Shown piece after piece: positions 41,771-51,165 of a stretch of DNA of 64,000 nt. Under the pieces are notes generated by a model. The model worked only from the letters and a program-made list of their open reading frames with translations, was not told the DNA's origin and did no database searches. The stretch lies in the NCBI GenBank assembly GCA_016705235.1, contig JADIYP010000001.1, positions 496,001 to 560,000 on the forward strand, read 5' to 3'. Every line of letters starts with the position of its first letter. Positions within the stretch are counted from its first letter, which is position 1. A program made the translations under genes and the position numbers. This DNA is from Candidatus Leptovillus affinis. GTDB lineage: Bacteria; Chloroflexota; Anaerolineae; Promineifilales; Promineifilaceae.

Positions 41771-42838
41771 ATGCTCGATAAAATTGCCAAAGTCGTCGCC
41801 CGCTACGACGAAATTGAAATGCAAATGGCCAACCCGGCCATCATCGCCGACTACACCCGCCTGAACGATCTGGCCCAAGAACGGTCAGACCTTCAACCGT
41901 TGGTAGATGCCTACCGCCAGCATCAAGCCAAAGGCGAAGAACTCGCGGGAGCGCGCGAACTATCGGAAATGGAAGACGACTCAGAAATGCAGGCCATGGC
42001 CGAAGCTGAAATTGAACAACTGCTGCAAGCGCAAGAAGAATTAGAAAATATCATGCGCCGCCTGCTCGTGCCCAAAGACGCGCGCGACGACAAAAACGTC
42101 TTCATTGAAATTCGCGCCGGTACCGGTGGCGACGAGGCCGGCATTTTTGCCGGCGATTTACTGCGCATGTACACCCGCTACGCCGAAACACGCGGCTGGA
42201 AAACCCAAATTTTAGACGAAAACAGCACCGGCGTCGGCGGCTACAAAGAGGTCGTGTTAGGCGTCAAGGGCAAAGGCGCTTACTCGCGCCTGAAATTCGA
42301 GAGCGGCGTGCATCGCGTGCAGCGTGTGCCCATCACCGAATCACAGGGGCGCATTCATACCAGCGCCGCCACCGTAGCCGTAATGCCCGAAGTCGAAGAT
42401 GTGGAAATCACCCTGGACGAACGCGACCTGGAGATTACTTCTACTTTTTCGTCTGGCCCTGGCGGCCAACATATGCAGAAAAACGCCACGGCCGCGCGCA
42501 TCGTCCACAAACCATCGGGCATTGCCGTTAAAATTCAGTCGGAGCGCAGCCTGATGCAAAACAAACGGCTGGGTATGGCCATCATTCAGGCCCGATTGCA
42601 AGAAATTGCCGAAGACAAGCAAAATGCCTCCGTTGCCGCCGACCGCAAATCGCAGGTTGGCTCCGGCGACCGCAGTGAAAAGATCCGCACCTATAACTAC
42701 CCGCAAAGCCGGGTAACAGACCATCGCGTCGGCTACTCCAGCTATAATTTGGCGGCCGTGATGGATGGCGACCTGGACGGCTTCATCGACAAACTGACCA
42801 TCGCCGATGAAGCGGAAAAACTCGCCGCCGCAGAATAG
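41771..42838 (+). CDS. prfA: Peptide chain release factor 1
   Basis: The protein has 355 residues, normal length. The peptidyl-hydrolysis GGQ is in 'SSGPGGQHMQKNATAARIV'. The stop-codon reading tripeptide is Pro-Ile-Thr in 'RVPITESQGRIHTSA' (PxT class, UAA/UAG). No prmC methyltransferase gene is adjacent in this window. GGAGAGAG precedes the ATG. RF1 does not read UGA, which matters for the in-frame UGA at 1627 only through RF2 competition. Confidence 0.95.
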   Translation: MLDKIAKVVARYDEIEMQMANPAIIADYTRLNDLAQERSDLQPLVDAYRQHQAKGEELAGARELSEMEDDSEMQAMAEAEIEQLLQAQEELENIMRRLLVPKDARDDKNVFIEIRAGTGGDEAGIFAGDLLRMYTRYAETRGWKTQILDENSTGVGGYKEVVLGVKGKGAYSRLKFESGVHRVQRVPITESQGRIHTSAATVAVMPEVEDVEITLDERDLEITSTFSSGPGGQHMQKNATAARIVHKPSGIAVKIQSERSLMQNKRLGMAIIQARLQEIAEDKQNASVAADRKSQVGSGDRSEKIRTYNYPQSRVTDHRVGYSSYNLAAVMDGDLDGFIDKLTIADEAEKLAAAE

Positions 42839-42874
42839 ATCGTTTGCCACTCTCGCAGCCAACCAGGAGGATGT

Positions 42875-43339
42875 ATGACCGAATTTGCCTATCAACCCCG
42901 TGGTTTGTATTTTGAAGATTTTGAGATCGGCCAAATTATGGAAACGGCCGCACGCACTATCACTGAAACCGATGTTGTCAATTTCGCCGGTCTTTCCGGC
43001 GATTTTAACCGCATCCACACAGACGCCGTTTACGCGGCTCAGGACACATTCGGGCAGCGGGTGGCGCACGGCCTGCTGGTGCAGTCTATTGCCACCGGGC
43101 TGGCCGTACAATCCGGCATCATTGAAGGCACGGTAATCGCCTTTCGCGAGCTTTCCTGCAAATTTAGCTTACCGGTGTTTTTCGGCGACACCATTCACGT
43201 CAAAATAGAAATTACCGACACAAAGGCGTTTCGCCGCCTGGGGGGCGGGAACATTACCATGAAGTACAGCGTTATGAATCAGGATGACAAGATCGTCCAA
43301 CGTGGTGACTGGGTAATGTTAATAAAGAGTAAGGGATAA
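42875..43339 (+). CDS. MaoC-like hot-dog dehydratase
   Basis: The protein has 154 residues. 'GLSGDFNRIHTDAVYAAQ' contains the hydratase 2 motif (Asp/Asn and His), followed by 'VAHGLLVQSIATGL'. Relatives hydrate enoyl-CoA or dehydrate 3-hydroxyacyl thioesters. AGGAGG precedes the ATG. The stop overlaps the start of the penicillin-binding protein gene (TAATG), so the two are coupled although their functions are unrelated. Confidence 0.9.
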   Translation: MTEFAYQPRGLYFEDFEIGQIMETAARTITETDVVNFAGLSGDFNRIHTDAVYAAQDTFGQRVAHGLLVQSIATGLAVQSGIIEGTVIAFRELSCKFSLPVFFGDTIHVKIEITDTKAFRRLGGGNITMKYSVMNQDDKIVQRGDWVMLIKSKG

Positions 43340-46300
43340 TGGCGAATAACGAAAACGAAAAAGAAAACGCGGCTTCTGAAACGCCGCAGCCGGCAAACCA
43401 ACAAACCAACAAACCAACAAATCCACCGAACAGGCCAGAAGATCATATCGAGACTGTTTCCTTGCTCGATTTGATGGCTGAATTGGCGCAAGAAAACGAG
43501 CCGCGTGAAACGACGCCGCCTCAGCCGGATAATGCGCCCACGCAAACGGTTTTCCCGCCACATGCAGCCCAGCCAGGCGACAGCGACGAAGCGACACTGA
43601 CGGGCGCGCCCGCGCCAACGCAGCCGGCGCGTCGAGCGCCGGTTCCACTGCCGCTGACGCCGGAGGAAATTCCGCCGCAGGCACGGCCGTTAGAACGCGA
43701 CCCCGACGCCACCAATGTCAGCCCCCGGGTGGCCATTCCCGGCAGCCGAACGCCAGACCAGGAAGCCGCCACGCGCATGTACCGGCCAACAGCACGGCCG
43801 TCTTCTCCCACCGCCGCCAATCAACCCCAACGTGAGCCGACACGGCCGTCTAACCAACCTCCACCAACACGCCGCCAGCCGCAAACACCTGTCAAAGTTG
43901 CCGTGCCCGCTGCCCACAGCGCCCAGCCGCCCAAACCCCGCCGCCGCCGCGATTGGCACGGCTGCCTCGTCCGTGTCGCCGTATTTGGCATCATCGGCAT
44001 CATCTTTTTTAGTATTATTGGCGTCATCGCCGCCGCCATCGGTTACAGCAGCATCGCCAGAGACCTGCCGCCGGTCAGCGAATTGGAACAGCGCGTCAGC
44101 ACCTTTGAAACGGCGCGCATGTATGATCGATACGGCCGTGAAATCTACGCCCTGGCCGATCCCAACATGGGCAACCGCACCCGCGTTTCGTTGGATCAAA
44201 TCTCGCCCTACCTCATCCAGGCCACCATCGCCACCGAAGATTCCCGCTTCTACGAAAACCCCGGCTTCGACCCCATCGGCCTGACCCGCGCCGTCTTCCA
44301 GGCCGTGCGCGAAGGCGAACAAATCGCCGGAACCAGCACCATCACCCAGCAGCTTGTCCGCGCCGTCTTACTCAGCGCAGACGAGCGCACCGAGCGCACA
44401 GCCCGCCGCAAAATCCGCGAGATCATCCTGGCCGCCGAATTGGCCCGCACTTACGAAAAAGACACCATTTTAGAGCTGTACCTCAACGAAATTTATTACG
44501 GCAACCTGGCCTACGGCATCGAAGCGGCCGCGCAAACCTACTTCGACAAACCGGCCAAAGACCTGACACTGGCCGAAGCCTCTCTGTTGGCCGGCCTGCC
44601 GCAAGCGCCTGCGGCCTGGGATCCGTATACCGCGCCCGAGCTGGCCGTGGGGCGACAGTGGGAAGTATTAAATTTGATGATCCGCGCGGGATACGCAACC
44701 ACCGAAGAGGCGCAGGCCGCGCTAAATGAAATGAATGCGCTTGTGTATGAAATGCGTCCCAAAGAACGCTCGGTTGAATACCCCCATTTCACCTTCACCG
44801 TTTTGCAGCAGGCGGAAGAGCTTTTGGGCGCGCAGTCGATTTATCGCGGTGGGCTGCGAATTTATACCACGCTGGACCCGGCCGCCCAGGACCTGGCGCT
44901 GCAAACGCTGGCCGCCAACCGGGGCAATTTGCAGGCTGGCGGGGCGAACAATGCCGCCCTGGTAGCCATCAAACCGGATACCGGCGAAGTTTTGGCTCTG
45001 GTAGGCAGCGTCGATTTTTATGATGAGGCGATTGACGGGCAGGTGAATATGGCTTTGGCTCCCCGGCAGCCCGGCTCCAGCATCAAACCATTTGTCTATC
45101 TGACCGCTTTAGAGAAGGGGTGGACGCCGTCCACTTTGATTTGGGACGTGGAAACCCAATTTTCCGATGGCGTGAACCCGCCCTATGTGCCCAAGAATTA
45201 CGACGATACATTTCATGGACCGCTGCGGTTACGGCCGTCGCTGGGCAACTCCTACAATATCCCGGCCGTCAAGGCCATGGAATATGTGGGAGTCTGCAAT
45301 TTCATCGCCAATGTGCAAAAAATTGGCCTGACATCCTTACAAGACACAGGCTGCGCGGAATCTGGCCAGCCGCGTGAACATGGCCTGGCGCTGGCGCTGG
45401 GCGGCGGCGAAATTCCGCCGCTGCAAATGGCCGGCGCCTTTGCCGCCCTGGCCAACCAGGGGCGTTACCTGCCGCCCTACACCATCACCCGCATCGAAGA
45501 TAGGCAAAACAACATTCTTTATGAGCAAACGGCCGTATCTCCCGCCGACGCTCAGGTAGTACGCCCTGAACACGCCTACTTGCTCAGCAACATTTTGTCC
45601 GACAACAATGCCCGCCTGGAAGAGTTCGGCCAAAACAATCGCCTGCAAATTCCCGGTCATCGGGTGGCAGTCAAAACCGGCACATCCGGTTCGTCGGCCA
45701 ACGATGTGCGCGATGGCTGGACCATAGGTTACACGCCGCATGTGGTAACGGCCGTGTGGATCGGCAATACCGACAACACCCCCATCGCACCCGGCCAGTC
45801 CGGCTACCAGCTCGCCTCGCCCATCTGGAACACCTTCATGACCCAATACCATGCCGACAAGCAGCCGCTCGATTTCGTCCGGCCGCCCGGCATCATCGAA
45901 GCTGAAATTTGCGCCGATTCCGGCACTCGTCCCGGCCCTGACTGCGTCAACCGCGTCGTTGAAGTCTTCGCCGGCGATCAACCGCCGCTCGACAGCAGCC
46001 AGGACTTTAGCCAGATTGTGCCCATTGACCTGTGGACCAATTTACGCGCCAACGAAGCCTGCGCCGATGCCGTCTACGATTCCAATTTCTTCACCATTCT
46101 TGTCAGCGGCAACCCCGACGTGCAAGAACGCGAGCGAACGCTGGCCCAACGCTGGCTAGAACAAACCGCCGCCGGCCAGGCCTGGACGGCCCAACGCAAC
46201 ATCGCGGTCCCCCTCAAACTCCCGCCGGAGCAATCATGCGACGGCAGCACACCGCGGCCAGAAATAACCATCAATCAACCCGCCGAAAACAGCGAGATCA

Positions 46301-46803
46301 GCGGGCAGGTAGAAATTCGAGGCACGGTTAAAGGACCGAATTTCACCGGCTATCAGGTTGAATGGGGTATCAGTCACGACCCGGGCGGCTGGGGTGTCAT
46401 TCAAGAAAAACGACCAGACCAGATAGAAAATGGCTTGCTCGCCACCTGGGATGTCAGCGAAATCGAGGCTGGCGGCCCTGTTACCATCCGTGTGCTCATC
46501 TTTGGCCCGGATAATCCTTACACACCGGAAGACGACCCCATCACACTGGAAAAGCGCGTGCTGCTTACCCTGCTGCTGCCCACGCCCACACCCACCGGAA
46601 CCCCAACCGAAACGCCCACACCGACACAAACACCCACCTCCACAACTACCCCCACGGCCACGCCAACCAGCGGGGTTACAATCACAGTTCCGGCGGCGAC
46701 GCCATCGCCAACCGCCACGCCGGTCGAAGACATCCTGACACCCACGCCCACGTTGGCGCCAGCGACCATAGAACCCACGCCCACATCCACCCCTTCCCCC
46801 TGA
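43339..46803 (+). CDS. Class A penicillin-binding protein (transglycosylase/transpeptidase)
   Basis: The protein has 1154 residues. A cytoplasmic Pro/Arg-rich region of about 205 residues comes first, then a TM helix ('VFGIIGIIFFSIIGVIAAAI'). The GT51 glycosyltransferase has 'EDSRFYENPGFDPIG' (catalytic Glu) and 'GTSTITQQLVR'. The transpeptidase has Ser-x-x-Lys in 'PGSSIKPFVY', SxN in 'LGNSYNIPA' and 'VAVKTGTSGSS'. An Ig-like segment and a Thr/Pro tail (about the last 80 residues) follow. It polymerises and cross-links peptidoglycan on the outer face. The long cytoplasmic head is unusual and may bind divisome or elongation partners. Confidence 0.93.
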   Translation: MANNENEKENAASETPQPANQQTNKPTNPPNRPEDHIETVSLLDLMAELAQENEPRETTPPQPDNAPTQTVFPPHAAQPGDSDEATLTGAPAPTQPARRAPVPLPLTPEEIPPQARPLERDPDATNVSPRVAIPGSRTPDQEAATRMYRPTARPSSPTAANQPQREPTRPSNQPPPTRRQPQTPVKVAVPAAHSAQPPKPRRRRDWHGCLVRVAVFGIIGIIFFSIIGVIAAAIGYSSIARDLPPVSELEQRVSTFETARMYDRYGREIYALADPNMGNRTRVSLDQISPYLIQATIATEDSRFYENPGFDPIGLTRAVFQAVREGEQIAGTSTITQQLVRAVLLSADERTERTARRKIREIILAAELARTYEKDTILELYLNEIYYGNLAYGIEAAAQTYFDKPAKDLTLAEASLLAGLPQAPAAWDPYTAPELAVGRQWEVLNLMIRAGYATTEEAQAALNEMNALVYEMRPKERSVEYPHFTFTVLQQAEELLGAQSIYRGGLRIYTTLDPAAQDLALQTLAANRGNLQAGGANNAALVAIKPDTGEVLALVGSVDFYDEAIDGQVNMALAPRQPGSSIKPFVYLTALEKGWTPSTLIWDVETQFSDGVNPPYVPKNYDDTFHGPLRLRPSLGNSYNIPAVKAMEYVGVCNFIANVQKIGLTSLQDTGCAESGQPREHGLALALGGGEIPPLQMAGAFAALANQGRYLPPYTITRIEDRQNNILYEQTAVSPADAQVVRPEHAYLLSNILSDNNARLEEFGQNNRLQIPGHRVAVKTGTSGSSANDVRDGWTIGYTPHVVTAVWIGNTDNTPIAPGQSGYQLASPIWNTFMTQYHADKQPLDFVRPPGIIEAEICADSGTRPGPDCVNRVVEVFAGDQPPLDSSQDFSQIVPIDLWTNLRANEACADAVYDSNFFTILVSGNPDVQERERTLAQRWLEQTAAGQAWTAQRNIAVPLKLPPEQSCDGSTPRPEITINQPAENSEISGQVEIRGTVKGPNFTGYQVEWGISHDPGGWGVIQEKRPDQIENGLLATWDVSEIEAGGPVTIRVLIFGPDNPYTPEDDPITLEKRVLLTLLLPTPTPTGTPTETPTPTQTPTSTTTPTATPTSGVTITVPAATPSPTATPVEDILTPTPTLAPATIEPTPTSTPSP

Positions 46804-47032
46804 CGCTTCACTTGAGCGATTTTTCCCACGGCCCTGGTTGTTTATGATGAACAACCAGGGCTGTTTGGGTTAGAGACGCAGCGACGCAAAAAAAGCGTGA
46901 ATTTTAGCCCAATCCTCGCAAAATTTACGCCTGCTGCATAGACGACGCCGCCGTGCCTACCTAAAATGAAAAAAATCATAAACCCAAACTTGACCGGATC
47001 CCTGGAAAAGGGTCTGGATTTGTAAAGATGCA
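46804..47032. other. Intergenic region after the PBP gene
   Basis: Contains the terminator at 46831-46861 and then about 120 bases without recognisable features before the inverted-repeat unit at 47033. Confidence 0.5.
46831..46861 (+). terminator. Hairpin terminator of the PBP operon
   Basis: GCCCTGGTTGTT pairs with AACAACCAGGGC around TATGATG; a short TGTTTGGGTT tail follows. Confidence 0.75.
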
Positions 47033-47090
47033 GACCCCAAGAGTTTGCTCCTGAGGATTTGGATTATTTGGGCACCAAACCCTTGGGGTC
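47033..47090 (-). repeat. CCCCAAGGGTTT-family unit, reverse orientation
   Basis: GACCCCAAGAGTTTGCTCC and CCAAACCCTTGGGGTC flank the unit; the adjoining TTGCCAGAGAAACCTGAACAG is the shared flank seen in the other copies. It lies just upstream of the HAD gene. Confidence 0.85.
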
Positions 47091-47147
47091 TTGCCAGAGA
47101 AACCTGAACAGTTACCTGGATTTTTTCATTGTAGGATACATCGAAGA

Positions 47148-47867
47148 ATGAGTGACAAGCCATATACGTGCGTTTTTTTTGACTGGGATTTAACATTAGT
47201 TCGTGTTCTAGGCGATATTTCGCCTGAGGAACGCCTCACCGCTCTCTTCCAAAAAGAAGGGATGCCCTATACCCTCCGCGAAGTCCAAACCGCTATCCGC
47301 CGTTATCGCGCCGACCTGCAAAGCGGGCATTTAAAGCGAACAAGCAGCCAGCAAACCCAACGAGACATTACCCGATATTACCAAGATGTTTTAGCGCGCC
47401 TGAGCCATGCCGACCAGGGGTGGGATTGGGCAACCTATTTATATAACGCTTATGCCCTGCTGCCACAAGTGCCGTACGAGGAAACAATGCCTGTGCTGCA
47501 AGCGCTGCAAGCCAAAGGTTTCAAGTTGGGCATTGTATCGAACCATTCACGCCTGATACGGCCGATTGTGGAGGAAATGTTAAAGGATTTTGTTTCTCCA
47601 GAAATGATCGTGATTAGCCAGGAGATCGGCGTTCATAAACCGGCGAAAACCATTTTCCGGGCAGCCTGCGCCCACGCCCAAGAAGACCCAGCCAATTGTG
47701 TGTTTGTGGGCAATCATTTGTTTGTGGATGCGATTGGCGCGGTGGAGGAAGGGGAGTTTGGTCTGGGGATGTGGCTGGACCGAAAAGAAAACAACCAACA
47801 GTTGACCCGTATTCCGGAAAGAATGGTGCGGATTACATCACTGTGGGATGTTTTGAATTATGTTTGA
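47148..47867 (+). CDS. HAD superfamily hydrolase
   Basis: The protein has 239 residues. Motif I 'FFDWDLTLVR' (Asp nucleophile, second Asp), motif II Ser in 'LGIVSNHS', Lys in 'HKPAKTIFRAAC' and the acidic 'VGNHLFVDAIGA' (motif IV). The last motif normally reads GD-x3-ND; here the first Asp is Asn ('GNHLFVD'), so Mg2+ binding may be altered. The helical cap points to a subfamily I phosphatase such as phosphoglycolate phosphatase-like enzymes. The ATG at 47148 avoids the repeat-derived extension. Confidence 0.85.
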   Translation: MSDKPYTCVFFDWDLTLVRVLGDISPEERLTALFQKEGMPYTLREVQTAIRRYRADLQSGHLKRTSSQQTQRDITRYYQDVLARLSHADQGWDWATYLYNAYALLPQVPYEETMPVLQALQAKGFKLGIVSNHSRLIRPIVEEMLKDFVSPEMIVISQEIGVHKPAKTIFRAACAHAQEDPANCVFVGNHLFVDAIGAVEEGEFGLGMWLDRKENNQQLTRIPERMVRITSLWDVLNYV

Positions 47868-47895
47868 TGCCGTGTGATGTCACCGCTAATTTTTA

Positions 47896-47927
47896 GCCGG
47901 CGAACAGTGGCCGATCTGTTCGCCGGC
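47896..47927. terminator. Bidirectional hairpin between convergent genes
   Basis: GCCGGCGAACAG pairs perfectly with CTGTTCGCCGGC (loop TGGCCGAT), four bases from the end of the ABC gene on the minus strand. Confidence 0.75.
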
Positions 47928-47930
47928 AGC

Positions 47931-49778
47931 TTAACTTTCTTCCCCCAAGGTCAAAAAGTCTGATTCAATATAAGCCAATGATTGATGCCGGAAGTAGGTG
48001 TTGTACAGGTCGGCGTAATGGCCGCTTTGGGTCATAAGGCTGTTGTGGGTTCCTTCTTCGATGATACGGCCGTTCCCCATCACCACAATCCGATCCGCAT
48101 TTTTTACCGTAGAGAGCCGGTGGGCAATCACCACGGCCGTGCGCTGCGCCATGATCATATCCAACCCTTCCTGAATCTGCGCTTCCGTAAACGGGTCCAC
48201 GCTGGCCGTTGCCTCATCCAAAATAAAGATCGCCGGGTCTTTCAGGATCACCCGCGCCAGAGCCACCAACTGCCGCTGCCCCATCGACAAACTGCTGCCC
48301 CGTTCCCCCACGTCTGTATCCAACCCGCGCGGCAGGGCTTTCAGCCAATTGCCCTCATCAATTTGGGCGGCGGCCCAGGCGACGCGTTCGTCGGTAGCCT
48401 GCGGCAAGCCATACCGAATGTTGTCGCGCACGGAGCCATCGAACAAGAAGGGTTCCTGAGGAACCAGGCCAATTTGCTGCCGGTATTGGGCCAGGTCCAG
48501 GGTGCGGATGTCACGGCCGTCTACCAAAATTTCGCCCGCCTGGAACTCATAAAAGCGGGTAACAAGCCTGGCGATGCTGCTTTTGCCCGCGCCGGTATGC
48601 CCAACCAGAGCCACCGTCTCGCCGGCGGCTATTTCCAGCGAAAAATCAGGCAGCACCATTTCTTTATCGGTGTAGCTAAACCCCACGTGCTGGAATTGGA
48701 GACGGCCGTTTAACCGGGGTACGGGTGTAACGGCCGTTTGCACCACCTTCGCTTCCGCGTCTATCAGGGCAAACGTGCGCTCCGCCGCCGACAGCCCATC
48801 CTGAAACTGGCTCCAAAACGAAGCCACGTTCATCATCGGCCACCAGAAATACCCCACCGCCTGCATAAACAAATACCACTCGCCGGCCGTAATGCCGCCG
48901 GTAAAACCAGCCAGCGCCGAGTTCGGCTGCGTCGCCAATCCACCGGCAAAAATCAACATCCCCGTGCCCAACCCCGACGCCAACCCCATAATGGGGAAAA
49001 TCGAAACCAACGTCAGCCCGCGCTGCACGCCTGTTATGTAACCCAGCCTATTGTTCTCGTCGAAGGTGGTGTAGATAGCCATTTCCTGGCGAAACCCTTT
49101 AGCCACCGTGATGCCGCTCACCGATTCCTGGATTTGGGCATTGATGGTGGCCGTGACGCGGCGGGCGTTTTGCGTAACCGTGCGGGCGATTTTCCGAAAA
49201 CTGAGGGCAATGGCTATCGCCAGCGGCGACATGCCAATCAACAGCAAAGTCAGCCAGACGTTGATGCTAAACAGCCAGCTTGTCATGATGACAATCAACA
49301 GCACCTGGCTGAGCAAGCTCATCGTCAGGGTTGCCGTCGCGGCAAAATCTTGCGTATCGGAGGTGATGCGGCTGACGATTTTGCCCGAGGGATGTTCGTC
49401 AAAGAAGGACATATCGTGCTGGATGGTGGCCGAAAACACGTCGCGGCGCAGTTGCAGCACCACTTCGCCCACCACTTTGGCCGAGAAATACTGCTGGATA
49501 AAGTTAAACAACCACGCCGACGCGCCCAACAAGAGTATGCCGCCGGTCAGGAGCAGCATCACCTGGGTGGTAGAATTTTTGCCCAGAATGTCGATGCCTT
49601 TGGCGATGAGGATGGGGCCGCCGGTTCCGGCCAGGGAATTGAGCGAAATCATCGCCGCGACCAGAATCATGCGGCGGGTGTAGGGTTTAAAATAGCTGAC
49701 GATGCGCCGCAGCAGTTCGCGGTCGCTGTACTGCCGATCATAATCTTCTGTGTCGAGTCCGTCTAAAATAAAGCCCAT
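47931..49778 (-). CDS. ABC exporter half (catalytic-Glu subunit)
   Basis: The protein has 615 residues: six-TM exporter domain, then an ATPase with Walker A 'GHTGAGKSS', Walker B 'FILDEATASVDP' (catalytic Glu present) and a degenerate signature 'LSMGQ' instead of LSGGQ. This mirrors the subunit that contributes the active Walker site but the defective signature in heterodimeric exporters such as TM287/288. Its natural partner is the ABC gene at 51166-52920. It is third in a minus-strand row. Confidence 0.93.
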   Translation of the reverse strand: MGFILDGLDTEDYDRQYSDRELLRRIVSYFKPYTRRMILVAAMISLNSLAGTGGPILIAKGIDILGKNSTTQVMLLLTGGILLLGASAWLFNFIQQYFSAKVVGEVVLQLRRDVFSATIQHDMSFFDEHPSGKIVSRITSDTQDFAATATLTMSLLSQVLLIVIMTSWLFSINVWLTLLLIGMSPLAIAIALSFRKIARTVTQNARRVTATINAQIQESVSGITVAKGFRQEMAIYTTFDENNRLGYITGVQRGLTLVSIFPIMGLASGLGTGMLIFAGGLATQPNSALAGFTGGITAGEWYLFMQAVGYFWWPMMNVASFWSQFQDGLSAAERTFALIDAEAKVVQTAVTPVPRLNGRLQFQHVGFSYTDKEMVLPDFSLEIAAGETVALVGHTGAGKSSIARLVTRFYEFQAGEILVDGRDIRTLDLAQYRQQIGLVPQEPFLFDGSVRDNIRYGLPQATDERVAWAAAQIDEGNWLKALPRGLDTDVGERGSSLSMGQRQLVALARVILKDPAIFILDEATASVDPFTEAQIQEGLDMIMAQRTAVVIAHRLSTVKNADRIVVMGNGRIIEEGTHNSLMTQSGHYADLYNTYFRHQSLAYIESDFLTLGEES

Positions 49779-49873
49779 AGTTCACCTTTGTCTCCCAAGG
49801 GTTGCGGGGAGTCAAGATTAACAAACCCCGGGTCTATGTCTGGAGCAAAAACGGTCAAAAACGCCTCTCTACT

Positions 49874-51121
49874 CTAATCCCCGATGCCCAGTTTTACCAT
49901 TGTCCTGACAGGCGAGAAAATAAGCCAGAGAACGGCCGTAACCCCACCCACTGCCGCCACCACTACCGCGCCGCGCACACCCACCGCCTGACCGATCAGG
50001 CCGCCTACAAAGATGCCCAACGTGCCCAACACCCCGGTCACAAACCCATAGGTGGCATTCACCCGGCCCAACTTTTCGTCCGGCGTAATGGCCTGACGCA
50101 CGCTCAGCGAGTTGATCAGGTAAATGGTCAGGCCGATGTCGCCTAGAAGCTGCGAGGCCAACAGCAGGGCAACGGCCGTCACCGGACTGCCAGCAAACCC
50201 GGCCAACGGCACCAACAAGCCTATCACGCTGCTCCACAAAAAAGCGCCAATAATCGCCCGCCCAAGTCCCCATCGCCCCGATAACCGGTCGGCGGCCAGC
50301 GCGCCCAACAGCGAGCCAATGCCGCCCATGCCCACAATGATGCCCAACAGCGCCGGGCTAAGGCCAATGACGCGCAGCACATACAGGCCGTATAGGGCAG
50401 CATAAAAACCGCCAAAAAAGCGCCAGGTAGCCATCGCCCCCATCAACGCGCGCAGCGTTGGCTGGTTGATGGTAAAGCGCAGCCCCGCTTTGATTTCCGC
50501 CCAGACGCCCGCCGAAGCGGCCGCTTCGGCGGGCGCGGCTTCCGGCTGGCGAATCGCGCCCAGGAAGATCGCCGAAACGACAAACGAAATGGCGTCCAGC
50601 AGCAGCGTCAGCGGCGCAGAAAGAACCTGCACCAACACGCCGCCAATCCCCGGCGAGGCAATTTCGGCCAGGGACGCGCTGGTCGCCAGCTTACCATTGG
50701 CTTCGACGAGATTCTGGCGTTTGACGAGCGCCGGTATGTACGCGTGGTAAGCGACATCGAACAAAACGGCCAGGCCGCCTACCAAAAAAGCCACGACGTA
50801 TAACCAGGTCATGTGCAAGCCGCCCAGGAAGGCCAGCAAAACCACGCTGCCCAACATCAGGGCGCGCCCCCAATCGGCGGCTATGAGCAACGGCCGTCGG
50901 CGCAGCCGATCCACCCACACGCCGGCAAACAAGCCGATCACAATCGCCGGAGCCGCTTTGAGCGTCTCCAGAGTGCCCATTTGCGCCGGGGTGGCGTCTA
51001 AGTTCAAAATGGCCAACAGCGACAACGCGCCTAACCAGGTGCCAAATTCAGAAATGGTTTGCCCTGCCCATAAGCGCATAAAATCGGGCTGCCGCCAGAG
51101 GCCAGAAAATCGTCTTTGCAA
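49874..51121 (-). CDS. MFS transporter
   Basis: The protein has 415 residues and about twelve TM helices. 'RLWAGQTISEFGTWLGALSLLAILN' and the basic loop 'DRLRRRPLLIAADWGRAL' are typical of the DHA3/enterobactin-exporter type. It is likely to export drugs or metabolites. It lies between two ABC half-transporter genes on the same strand (gaps 44 and 95 bases), suggesting a common export function or co-regulation. Confidence 0.9.
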   Translation of the reverse strand: MQRRFSGLWRQPDFMRLWAGQTISEFGTWLGALSLLAILNLDATPAQMGTLETLKAAPAIVIGLFAGVWVDRLRRRPLLIAADWGRALMLGSVVLLAFLGGLHMTWLYVVAFLVGGLAVLFDVAYHAYIPALVKRQNLVEANGKLATSASLAEIASPGIGGVLVQVLSAPLTLLLDAISFVVSAIFLGAIRQPEAAPAEAAASAGVWAEIKAGLRFTINQPTLRALMGAMATWRFFGGFYAALYGLYVLRVIGLSPALLGIIVGMGGIGSLLGALAADRLSGRWGLGRAIIGAFLWSSVIGLLVPLAGFAGSPVTAVALLLASQLLGDIGLTIYLINSLSVRQAITPDEKLGRVNATYGFVTGVLGTLGIFVGGLIGQAVGVRGAVVVAAVGGVTAVLWLIFSPVRTMVKLGIGD

Positions 51122-51165
51122 AATGCTTGTCCTCCTATTGGGATGATTCAGGATGGGTGCAGCCG

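Noticed and set aside
48738..49766. Long plus-strand frame opposite the ABC exporter
   Set aside because: Shadow of a well-supported ABC gene; the translated sequence is low-complexity and has no motif.
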